Positions 47,641-55,432 of a stretch of DNA of 64,000 nt are shown here, one piece after another; the stretch's first letter is position 1, and each line of letters starts with the position of its first letter. The notes below the pieces were generated by a model, which worked only from the letters and a program-made list of their open reading frames with translations, searched no databases and was not told the origin of the DNA. The stretch comes from Gammaproteobacteria bacterium (GTDB taxonomy: Bacteria > Pseudomonadota > Gammaproteobacteria > UBA4575). Made by a program: the position numbers and the translations under genes. Where the stretch lies: NCBI GenBank assembly GCA_026713925.1, contig JAPONM010000007.1, positions 62,001 through 126,000 of the forward strand, given 5' to 3'.

Positions 47641-47663
47641 ACCATGTGGGTTGTCCACATGGT
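47641..47663. repeat. Perfect 9-bp inverted repeat with 5-base loop
   Basis: ACCATGTGG-GTTGT-CCACATGGT lies upstream of the 32-residue membrane protein (72 bases before its start on the minus strand) and downstream of mgtE. It could be an operator for a dimeric regulator or a hairpin ending mgtE transcription; no T run on either side. Confidence 0.6.
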
Positions 47664-47815
47664 GATGTCCGAAACCGCTGTTTTCAGAGTCCTGTCTTCA
47701 CCTGTCCGGCTGGTACATTTATGGCAGCAGGCTACAAGGTAACCGGGTCAGGGTCTGGTCCATTCCCTTTCCCCTTCCCCTTCACCAAATCCTCCAGGGG
47801 CCACGAGGCTTTTGT

Positions 47816-49138
47816 TTACGTTATCAGCATGCCCGACAACAGGGTGGCAATCCCCAGGAAAAAGAAAAATCCGGCAATATCCGTCACGGTTGTCACAAAG
47901 ATTGAAGAGGCCGCAGCGGGGTCCTGGCCAAGCTTCTCCAGGGTAATCGGGACAAGGGCCCCGGCAAAACCTGCCATGACCATAGCAAGTACCATGGAGG
48001 ATGCGATGACGATAACCAGACCCAGCTGACCACTCCAGAGATAGACACCGACTCCACAGGGGATGGCGATTGCAATTCCGTTGAACAGTCCAACGCAGAC
48101 TTCCTTTCCAGTCACTTTGAGCCATTGCGCAATCCGGATTTCACGCAGTGCAAGGCCACGCATGGTGACCGCAAGGGCCTGTGCACCTGCATTGCCTGAC
48201 TGACCGGCTACCACCGGCAACAGCACGGCCAGTGCAGTGAACTGTGCGATCGTGTTTTCGAACAGGCCTACCACCGCGGCAGCCATGAAAGCGGTAACGA
48301 GGTTGATCTGCAACCACGGCATCCGCTTCCTGAATGCAAACCCGATGCTGGAAGTTGCCCGCTCATCCTTGCTTGCACCCACCATCGTCTGGATGTCCAG
48401 GGATGCAGATTCCTTGACGGCCTCAATGAGTTCAGAATGGCGGATCACACCAAGCAGGACGCCTTCGTGATCAATGACGGGGAGTTCTTCCAGCTTGTAG
48501 CGGTCAAGCCGGTCGACGACCTCCTCCGTAGGGTCCATGGGGGAAATGGCTGTGACGATCCCATGTGATAGGCTTTCCAGAGACTGTTCCGGTTTCGCCA
48601 GGATAAGGTCCTTGATGTCGACAATCGAGACCAGTTTATCGCCCTCATCAATGATCTTGAGATCTGTTACATCCATGTTGTGGGGCCGCCTGCGAAGCCC
48701 TTCAATGGCTTGGGCAACAGTCTGTCCACCGCGCAGGGCGACGACCTGGGTATCCATGAGATGTCCTGCAGAATCAGGTGGATAGCTCAACAGGCGCCTC
48801 AGTTCGACCGCATCGCTTGCATCGAGGCTTGTGAGCACTTCCTCGCGCTCGTTTTCGGTCAATCGGCTCAGCAGAACTGCTAGCCCCTGTATATTGACCA
48901 GTTTTGCTAGTCCAGCACGGTCTCTGGCAGGCAAGTGCAGCAGGATCTCGGAGCCAGCATTGGCACTAAGGGCTTCCCAGCTTGCGGCCCGGCTGGAAGA
49001 GGGCAGTTCCGCGAGCAATCTGGCTGCATCCCGCGGATCAATCTGTTCGAGTTTTTGAGCAGCTTCTTCAGGGTGACTTTCAAAGAACCGTCTGATCAGG
49101 GCATCAACGGCAGGTGACTCCGCTTCTCGTGTATCCAT
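47816..49138 (-). CDS. mgtE: Magnesium transporter MgtE
   Basis: Magnesium-gated channel. Cytosolic MgtE N-domain (about residues 20-125, LAELPSSSRAASWEAL and YPPDSAGHLMDT), paired CBS domains (about 130-255, with IDEGDKLVSIVDIKDLI and VIDHEGVLLGVIRHSELIE), then five membrane segments from about residue 285, including the pore-forming PVVAGQSGNAGAQALAVTMRGLAL (core GQSGNAGAQAL) and GFAGALVPI. Length 440 is close to the usual 450. One base separates its start from the stop of the upstream MgtE-like gene. Confidence 0.93.
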   Translation of the reverse strand: MDTREAESPAVDALIRRFFESHPEEAAQKLEQIDPRDAARLLAELPSSSRAASWEALSANAGSEILLHLPARDRAGLAKLVNIQGLAVLLSRLTENEREEVLTSLDASDAVELRRLLSYPPDSAGHLMDTQVVALRGGQTVAQAIEGLRRRPHNMDVTDLKIIDEGDKLVSIVDIKDLILAKPEQSLESLSHGIVTAISPMDPTEEVVDRLDRYKLEELPVIDHEGVLLGVIRHSELIEAVKESASLDIQTMVGASKDERATSSIGFAFRKRMPWLQINLVTAFMAAAVVGLFENTIAQFTALAVLLPVVAGQSGNAGAQALAVTMRGLALREIRIAQWLKVTGKEVCVGLFNGIAIAIPCGVGVYLWSGQLGLVIVIASSMVLAMVMAGFAGALVPITLEKLGQDPAAASSIFVTTVTDIAGFFFFLGIATLLSGMLIT

Positions 49139-49139
49139 C

Positions 49140-49985
49140 TTATTGACTCCCTCTTTCTGTCAGCGGTTTCCTGACAGCCAGCGATGTACTGAGGACATTG
49201 GCAAGTCCGAGATAGCAAGTCTCGGCCAGGTCCAGAAAGGTTTCAGAGGGAACCTGTTCTTTTCCCCCTGGGCGAGGGCTGGTAATGACCGCTTGCAAGG
49301 TGGCGTGTCTCAATACGCCAAGAAATCGGCCCTGTCGGTCTACAACCGGTAAATAGTCATTGTTTTGCCAGCCTGAGTCATTTGCCGTCATCTTGAGCGT
49401 CGCATTGGCGCTCAGTACTGAGGATACAGGCTTGAGTTCGCTGCTCAGGACACTCTTTTCGTCATCTGTCTGGATCAGTGTGACCAACGACACAATTCCT
49501 TTCAGGTGATGCATCTTGTCGACAACATAAATCCGGTGATAGTCGGGGTATTCTTCATTCCTCAGCCGTTCACGCGCTTTGCTGACCGTACAGCCCAGCG
49601 GCAGGGTCAATACGGCAGGCTCAATCCAGGCCCCGACTGTCGAAAGTGAATAATTCAGGATTAACGATACTCTAGCAGCGATGCGCCAGGGCAATTGCCC
49701 AAGAATATGCTCTCGCTTATCTTTCGTCATATGGCGCAGAATGCGTGTCGCAGTTTTCAGTTCCAGTGCCGAGATGTGCTTGGCAGCATCCGTATCGGAA
49801 AGTTTTGAAATGCATTTTGCTGCAGGGTAAGGCAGCATGGAAGCCAGTATCTCGGCACTGTGTTGATCCGACATCGCGTCGATAAAATCCATCGCTGCAG
49901 CAGGTACCATATCTTCTAGGAGGCGTGCTGCAGTATGCGGGTGATGTTTGGCAAAGTGCTGGGCCAGTTCAAATTTATACGACAT
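49140..49985 (-). CDS. MgtE-like cytosolic protein: MgtE N-domain and CBS pair without channel
   Basis: A 281-residue protein with MgtE-type helical repeats (HTAARLLEDMVPAAAMDFIDAM; ATRILRHMTKDKREHILGQL, about residues 15-105) and a CBS pair (about 125-250; YHRIYVVDKMHHLKGIVSLVTLI, YLPVVDRQGRFLGVLRHATL), but no membrane segment; it ends in a short hydrophilic tail. It looks like the regulatory half of MgtE encoded alone. The start at 49985 (MSYKFELAQHF) overlaps the end of the mscS-like gene by 11 bases and its stop abuts mgtE. It may form mixed regulatory assemblies with MgtE. No named family is known to me for this layout. Confidence 0.8.
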   Translation of the reverse strand: MSYKFELAQHFAKHHPHTAARLLEDMVPAAAMDFIDAMSDQHSAEILASMLPYPAAKCISKLSDTDAAKHISALELKTATRILRHMTKDKREHILGQLPWRIAARVSLILNYSLSTVGAWIEPAVLTLPLGCTVSKARERLRNEEYPDYHRIYVVDKMHHLKGIVSLVTLIQTDDEKSVLSSELKPVSSVLSANATLKMTANDSGWQNNDYLPVVDRQGRFLGVLRHATLQAVITSPRPGGKEQVPSETFLDLAETCYLGLANVLSTSLAVRKPLTERGSQ

Positions 49986-50820
49986 CGTCCATCTCCCGTT
50001 GCACCAGCAAGCTTGATTTCTCACTGAAAGTTTTTGCTGGGATGGTCAGGCGGCCATCACTGGTTTCCAGGACCACGGCAACCGGCGACAACTCAAGGAT
50101 GGTTCCTTCGGCCTCGCCGACACGGATCGTTTCACCTACCCGGTAGTCCTTATTGAGGTAGCGGGCTCCAATCAGGTTGCTCACCAGGTTCTTTGACCCG
50201 AGGCCAAATGCAATGGCAACCCCTCCCAGCAGAGTACCTATCACGATTGAAATCACAGTAAGTAACACCGCGATATTGATTCCAATCTGGTCAACCCCGA
50301 TGACAATCATTGTCACCATCGAAAAGATCTGGGCTCCACGAGACAAAAGTGCCCGTTGTCTCCTTGGCATATTTTGCGTCGCCGTGCGGGTGGCATCCCT
50401 GACCAGATTGCCAACGACGATACCGGCTACAATGATCAAGACGCCCGACAGGATATTGGGCAAATGCCCGATGACTTGATCCAGCCATCCGGTGAACATG
50501 GTTAACCCCATCAGGTTGGTAGCAGAGGTCAGGAAGAACAGGATAACCAGCCAAAATACAACATTGCTGACAATAATCAGAACCGATTCATTGACCTGTT
50601 TTTTGGGTGCAATGCCTCCCAGACCAATCATTTTGGGCACTCGATCAAAGCTTCGACCCATTCGGATCGTCAGCACCTTGACTCCTTTTGCAATCAGCCA
50701 TCCCAAAATCAGGACAGCTATAGCGCCGATCAATTGCGGCAGGTATTCCAAGAAACCCTGAAACATCCGCGTAGATGCGGCTATCAGGGGTGCACTCCAA
50801 TCGAATACTTTATCCATCAC
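49975..50820 (-). CDS. Mechanosensitive-channel-like membrane protein (MscS/CmpX type)
   Basis: 281 residues with about four to five membrane segments (residues about 25-45, 80-100, 120-145, 165-185, 190-210) and a C-terminal MscS-like beta domain (YRVGETIRVGEAEGTILELSPVAVVLETSDGRLTIPAKTF; core VGEAEGTILEL). The conserved-TM-helix pattern GVLIIVAGIVVGNLVRDAT matches CmpX-like proteins, and GLGSKNLVSNLIGARYL matches the MscS TM3b-beta junction. First gene of the three-gene minus operon with the MgtE-like protein and MgtE, suggesting a role in ion or osmotic balance. Confidence 0.82.
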   Translation of the reverse strand: MMDKVFDWSAPLIAASTRMFQGFLEYLPQLIGAIAVLILGWLIAKGVKVLTIRMGRSFDRVPKMIGLGGIAPKKQVNESVLIIVSNVVFWLVILFFLTSATNLMGLTMFTGWLDQVIGHLPNILSGVLIIVAGIVVGNLVRDATRTATQNMPRRQRALLSRGAQIFSMVTMIVIGVDQIGINIAVLLTVISIVIGTLLGGVAIAFGLGSKNLVSNLIGARYLNKDYRVGETIRVGEAEGTILELSPVAVVLETSDGRLTIPAKTFSEKSSLLVQREMDDVV

Positions 50821-51253
50821 TATTCTCCTGTTTCAGGGTTCAGTTGCATGATTTCGATGAGAAAGGTTCAGGTAGACCTGTAATATATGGTATTTACCAC
50901 GAATTGCTAACTTGCTCGACGAAACAATCGTCGGATTTTGAAGCGAGTTGCAGGCAGAAGGGTAGGGAAGTTATAAGTTTTGAAGGATTGAGGGTCAATT
51001 TTTGGGTGTGCCCCACTGCAGCCTGCACCCGAGATGACCGATTCACAGAAGAAGTGCACAAAATTACTTGAGGCGTTCAATAGAGTATGACCGGCAGAGT
51101 GTGTGAGTGCCTTCATTTTCAAAATATGGAGAAAGATTTTCTGGAATTTGGGAATAACAGAATTAAGAATTATCCGGCTTTATATCTGTATCAGGGGAAT
51201 AAGGCTCAGTAACCCCGGTCTTGCGTTAAAATATGCTTTACCGCACAGAATTT
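50821..51253. other. Non-coding interval before tRNA-Leu
   Basis: 433 AT-rich bases between the divergent mscS-like gene and tRNA-Leu. It must hold the promoters of both; TAAAAT at about 51226 may serve the tRNA. No convincing open frame, repeat or RNA was seen. Confidence 0.4.
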
Positions 51254-51340
51254 GCCGATGTGGCGGAATTGGTAGACGCGCTAGCTTGAGGGGCTAGTGG
51301 GGGTAACCTCGTGCCGGTTCGAGTCCGGCCATCGGCACCA
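51254..51340 (+). tRNA. tRNA-Leu (anticodon GAG)
   Basis: An 87-base class II tRNA: acceptor GCCGATG/CATCGGC, anticodon stem-loop CTAGC-TTGAGGG-GCTAG, a variable arm (TGGGGGTAACCTCGTG region), T-arm GGTTCGAGTCC and encoded CCA. In relatives it lies right after secG; here about 5.8 kb of accessory DNA separates them, and an att-like repeat starts 16 bases after its 3' end. Confidence 0.97.
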
Positions 51341-51355
51341 TATAAGCTGTTCGAT

Positions 51356-51455
51356 AATATCCAATTACATCCCATATTTTCTGCCGGCAAATTCTGCAAT
51401 ACGGTACGGATCAAAAATCTGAAATACTGGATGTCATATTGATTCAATGCCGGCT
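51356..51455 (+). repeat. Att-like direct repeat, copy 1 (downstream of tRNA-Leu)
   Basis: Contains ATATCCAATTACATCCCATA followed by TTTTCTGCCGGCAAATTCTG, then CTGAAATACTGGATGTC and ATTCAATGCCGGC. Same element order as copies 2 and 3, but more diverged. The TCCAAT and GGATGTC parts are imperfectly inverted relative to each other, as in arm sites of tyrosine recombinases of tRNA-targeting elements. Confidence 0.7.
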
Positions 51456-51497
51456 ATCTGCCAAATGATTTGAGAGTATTTATTACAGTATATTTAC

Positions 51498-52898
51498 ATG
51501 AACATGATCCGATACCTGGCCGTCATCGCCTGTATTTTCGTCCTCGCATCCTGTATGGGCGGCGAGAATACCCATCTGTCGTTACCCGTTCTGCCGATGC
51601 AGGAACCTATCCACGCTGCACAGGCCCCGGTCCTTGATCTCGACAATGTCCTGCATGTCGGTGCAGCGGCGGCACCTGCAATCGATGCTCTGCCGCCAGC
51701 CGCCCGCCACGAAGGGGCTTCCGTTCATCATGGCGTGCTGCCCAATACCGTAACGAGGGCCGAACTGGCTGCATATCTGCACGAGGAGGCTACTTCCTAC
51801 ATGAGCTACGGTGTTGAGGCGGGCTCCGATGAACAGCTGTTTCCCGATGGTCTCCTGCTGCGGTTTGCGGCTGACCCACCAATTGTCCGCGTCGCCGAAG
51901 GCACTTCACCGGAACTCGTCGACGAGGCCGTACGCGTTGTGCAGATCCTGAACATGGCCCTGCCACGTGACTGGCAGATTGGCTTCAGTAACGAGCCTGG
52001 CCCTTCGGAAGTCACTATCACATTTGCAGCGCAGGAGAGCTGGCCGGAAGAAGTTCGTCCTCCAGAGGGTGAGGACATCGGCCTTGCCCTGCCGAACTAT
52101 GAGATATACGCAACAGGCGATCCGGATCGGCCTTTCAGCATCGAGATTACGGGTGGGCAAATCTGGATCGATCCGACTCGCACCAAGGGCGACGAGCGGT
52201 TGGGTGTCATTGCCCACGAACTCATTCATATTCTAGGGCGCCAACATCCCGACCCGGCACAGTTCCCCGACAGCATTATGGTTGCGGGCGGCGGTGATGG
52301 TCCAACGGAGTACATCCTTCACCCGCTCGACCGCGCGGCACTGCTCGCAGTCTACAGTCGTATTGAGCCTGCTGGTACGCCAGACGCCATCGACCTCGGG
52401 CCATGGGCCGACACCTCCACGCATATCTACGGCGTACTTGGTCTTCCCGCGGGCGAGGTCGCTTTCGGGGTGGCTTTCTCGAACGACCTCCTACAGCCTT
52501 GGGCTTCCGGGCCTGCACCCAACACTGCACTTGTGGAGAACCCGAGCCTCGCCGAAACTGCGAGCTGGTCAGGACGTCTACTCGGGATCACACCTGAGGT
52601 GGAAGCTGTCGCCGGGGTCGCCGACCTTACTGTCCACCTTGAATCACTCAACGGCGACTTGAACTTCACCGGGCTGGAATACTGGCCCGAGGGCGCCATA
52701 CCCGGTGCTGTAGGCACGGGGTCGATATGGAAAGATGGCGATCTTGGCTACCGTGTCGAAGTACGGGGCAACACCTTTATCCAGGCAGGTGGAGACACCG
52801 GAATGGTAACCGGCGCGTTCTTTGGAACCGGGCACGAAGGCATGGGCGGGGTAATCGTGCGCGAGGATCTCTCGGCCGGGTTCGGCGGTACTCGATGA
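51498..52898 (+). CDS. Surface-type lipoprotein with metzincin protease and TbpB-like C-terminal domain
   Basis: 466 residues. The signal ends in lipobox LASC (Cys 19). A protease domain at about residues 85-300 has the full metzincin zinc motif HELIHILGRQH (residues 240-250) with the expected Glu 241 and a downstream Met-turn SIMVAGG, then LHPLDRAALLAVYS as in matrixin-like proteases. The C-terminal 160 residues form beta-strand repeats ending VTGAFFGTGHEGMGGVI, a pattern seen at the ends of TbpB-like, Slam-exported surface lipoproteins. No Slam gene is in the window. First gene of the module downstream of tRNA-Leu. Confidence 0.75.
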   Translation: MNMIRYLAVIACIFVLASCMGGENTHLSLPVLPMQEPIHAAQAPVLDLDNVLHVGAAAAPAIDALPPAARHEGASVHHGVLPNTVTRAELAAYLHEEATSYMSYGVEAGSDEQLFPDGLLLRFAADPPIVRVAEGTSPELVDEAVRVVQILNMALPRDWQIGFSNEPGPSEVTITFAAQESWPEEVRPPEGEDIGLALPNYEIYATGDPDRPFSIEITGGQIWIDPTRTKGDERLGVIAHELIHILGRQHPDPAQFPDSIMVAGGGDGPTEYILHPLDRAALLAVYSRIEPAGTPDAIDLGPWADTSTHIYGVLGLPAGEVAFGVAFSNDLLQPWASGPAPNTALVENPSLAETASWSGRLLGITPEVEAVAGVADLTVHLESLNGDLNFTGLEYWPEGAIPGAVGTGSIWKDGDLGYRVEVRGNTFIQAGGDTGMVTGAFFGTGHEGMGGVIVREDLSAGFGGTR

Positions 52899-53112
52899 TC
52901 CCTTCAGCTTCGGTGATGCGACACTTGCTGCTACTTCTTCATTAGTTATATTGACTTTCCTTTGTGATTCATCGAGCTACAAGATGGTGGCATCCTGATG
53001 ACATGTGTTTTATGTTGGTATGTAGAGAATTTATAAAATTTTGACATACAGGAGGCTAGGCATTGAGCTTCGACTACGGGCCTATCGTCTGGCAAAGCCT
53101 ACGTTAGGGCAG

Positions 53113-54831
53113 CTATCCGGTCTGGTTGCGGTTCAGGTGCCAGTAAGCAGGCAGTGGTTGCAGGCGCGAATCGTCCACGGGCGCACCGACAGTGAAATGG
53201 TACAGACTTTGCCAACTGTGATCACTGATGCCTAGCACCTCATGCATGACGTCATCAAAAAAGCAGCCGATTCCCGTAGATCGAATCCCGGCGGCTTCAG
53301 CTTCCAGATACAGGATTTGCCCTATTAATCCCGTTTCCCAGAACAGGCGTGGGTAAAACAATGCGCCGTGCTGTGCAAGACTGGCATCGAACGCTGCCAG
53401 CATACCGAGTGCAAAGGCACCGTCTGCTGCAATATCCTGATGACAACTGATTATTTTCGCAACCTCGCATGCATCGGTTGCTTGCAGTTGATACAAAGGG
53501 AGCATCTTCGGACAACCTTCGGGTTTTTCCCAGCATAGTCCAGAACGTAATGCCTTTTTGAATGAAGCTTCATGAGCAGGGTCGCGCACCAGCATATACA
53601 GTCCTGCTGGCAGATCATCCACACGATGGATGAAAATGGCGAGCGAAACGCATGCCCGCCAGGGCAATACCTCCATGATGTTATTCCCCCCATACGGGAT
53701 AACATGCATCAGCATTCTGTAAAATGTATTGCTGCTGATCGTGCCATGCCCGTCCATCGCCAGTGCACTTCGGCGTTCCCTTATTATCCTTCGAGCGGAT
53801 ACTCGCCTGTCTGCATCAAACTCATCTTTAAGGTTGTGTTCTATTCGGGAATGCTGTTCGTGATGTAATGGACGAGGACTGTTGAAACGACATGCTTTCG
53901 CAACATGCTCAATGATTGACCAATCATGATGTTCATTGCTTAATACATTTGGACTGCCTTCAAATTCGGTTGTTTTAAGACGTTCAAGTAATGCAACAGG
54001 GAGATCAATGATGGGGTCTGTCCATGTTCTATCTGTAACAAATGGATAAATTGCCAGCAGGCAGTCCGGATGTTCCGTCTCAATGCCTTCTTGTTGGTGC
54101 AGCCCTAACAGCGTTGCCAGGTCGGTATCGGTCACGCAATGAATTAGCCTGGTCTTCCAACCGAGGGCCGCTGCAGCGAAAGTGACAGCACCAATTGCAT
54201 GCCCAACATCGTGGTGGCAGTAACGAAAGGCTCGTTCACCATATTTCCATGATTCACGCCAATAGATCGAGGTCAATGAAATCAACAGGAAATCCGGCGG
54301 CAGTTCATTACTCAAGGCACGCCATTCCTCCTTCGTCAGGATAACTCGGCGCTCCAATGCATGTTCGTAGGCAGAATAGTGATAAACAGCGGTTACTTCA
54401 CTTAAATCCTGAATCGGCCCGGTTATCAAATATGCTTCGGTAGGGTGGAGGTTGCCACTTGAAGGATTGACCCGCAAAGACCAGCGATTTCCGCCCGCCT
54501 GTTTCCAGGCAGAAATCGCGAGACTTTCATAAAAGAGACGGCTGATGGAATCCCGGTTTATGAGTGCTGCAGGTGTTTGGTATGTTTCGAATAACGAGTC
54601 ATAGCTTGGCGTTTCTGTACTGTGCGGATGGTCAAGTGGAAGGATTAATGACTGGTCATAACGCCGGAATGGATCAGGTTGATTCTTCCAATCCATGTAA
54701 CCCAATGAACGCGCATAGCGTTGAAGTTGGTGTTTAGTTTGATCGTGATACTCGTATACGATATCAAGATTAGTGGTGTTGCGATGTTTCTTGGACATTC
54801 TTGTCAGGCCAGCTGTCCGGACAGTTTTCAT
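53113..54831 (-). CDS. SagB-type dehydrogenase, two nitroreductase domains
   Basis: 572-residue FMN-dependent oxidoreductase-like protein. After a short leader, VYEYHDQTKHQLQRYARS opens the family's N-terminus, followed by a first nitroreductase domain (about residues 85-300; RWSLRVNPSSGNLHPTEAYL, core PSSGNLHPTE) and a second one (about 340-560; RRIIRERRSALAMDG, then GGNNIMEVLPWRACVSLAIF). In thiazole/oxazole peptide clusters SagB oxidises azolines, but no YcaO cyclodehydratase or precursor peptide is visible here; stand-alone members of this length are common and of unknown function. The start may be the Met at 54798. Convergent with the metzincin gene. Confidence 0.8.
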   Translation of the reverse strand: MKTVRTAGLTRMSKKHRNTTNLDIVYEYHDQTKHQLQRYARSLGYMDWKNQPDPFRRYDQSLILPLDHPHSTETPSYDSLFETYQTPAALINRDSISRLFYESLAISAWKQAGGNRWSLRVNPSSGNLHPTEAYLITGPIQDLSEVTAVYHYSAYEHALERRVILTKEEWRALSNELPPDFLLISLTSIYWRESWKYGERAFRYCHHDVGHAIGAVTFAAAALGWKTRLIHCVTDTDLATLLGLHQQEGIETEHPDCLLAIYPFVTDRTWTDPIIDLPVALLERLKTTEFEGSPNVLSNEHHDWSIIEHVAKACRFNSPRPLHHEQHSRIEHNLKDEFDADRRVSARRIIRERRSALAMDGHGTISSNTFYRMLMHVIPYGGNNIMEVLPWRACVSLAIFIHRVDDLPAGLYMLVRDPAHEASFKKALRSGLCWEKPEGCPKMLPLYQLQATDACEVAKIISCHQDIAADGAFALGMLAAFDASLAQHGALFYPRLFWETGLIGQILYLEAEAAGIRSTGIGCFFDDVMHEVLGISDHSWQSLYHFTVGAPVDDSRLQPLPAYWHLNRNQTG

Positions 54832-55432
54832 TCAAGTGCTGCATCCAGAATTACTGAAATACGCTAATCTAGTATCAGCTTATGACGGTGATCTCAACCG
54901 GTCAATGCAACTTCACAAAACTAATTGAGCAAAAGATATTTTACGATGCCAGCTATTATCGATATATCTTTGTGGTCCAAGTATCACATGCCAGTATGGT
55001 GCTAATGAAAATCCGAATGGTTTACCTGACAAAAATAAGATCAACTAATTTCTTTAAATGCAGTAAGTTATGTTTCGTTTCAATACCTACGACTCACGAT
55101 TTGAGCTGTCCAGCAATGTCCAATACCATCCCATATCTGCTGCCGGCAAAATCTGAAATATGGAGTTGACCAAAGATCTGAAATACTGGACGTCAGATCA
55201 TCTCAATGCCGGCCATCACCATTACATTTTTCCAGTGACATCCTCAAACATCCAATAACGTCCAAGTGGAGGAACCCTTTACTATGGAGTCACCATGCTG
55301 ACAAGCATAAAGGTGCGTGATGTGCGTTGTGGAGTACCATGGGTAAGCAAAGCAGATTTTCGGGAGAACTGCCGTCTTCATCTGATGTGCGGTACTATGG
55401 AGATCTCGGCGAGCGAACATTGGGGATAGACC
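54832..55432. other. AT-rich interval carrying att-like repeat copy 2
   Basis: About 600 bases without a convincing gene; a 95-codon open frame from 54882 runs into the repeat and has neither a ribosome site nor plausible composition. The first 270 bases are markedly AT-rich. After the repeat, ACATCCAATAACGTCCAA (about 55249-55266) is another arm-like element. Confidence 0.5.
55116..55215 (+). repeat. Att-like direct repeat, copy 2
   Basis: Its first 45 bases (55116-55160, from ATGTCCAATACCATCCC through GGCAAAATCTGAAATA) are identical to copy 3 at 58236-58280. The second half, CTGAAATACTGGACGTC and CTCAATGCCGGC, matches copy 1. Marks the junction between the SagB module and the aminotransferase module. 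Confidence 0.85.

Noticed and set aside
54882-55169. 95-codon open frame running into repeat copy 2
   Set aside because: No ribosome site, odd composition, and its C-terminus is only the translated repeat, which also ends another unrelated frame at 58032-58334.
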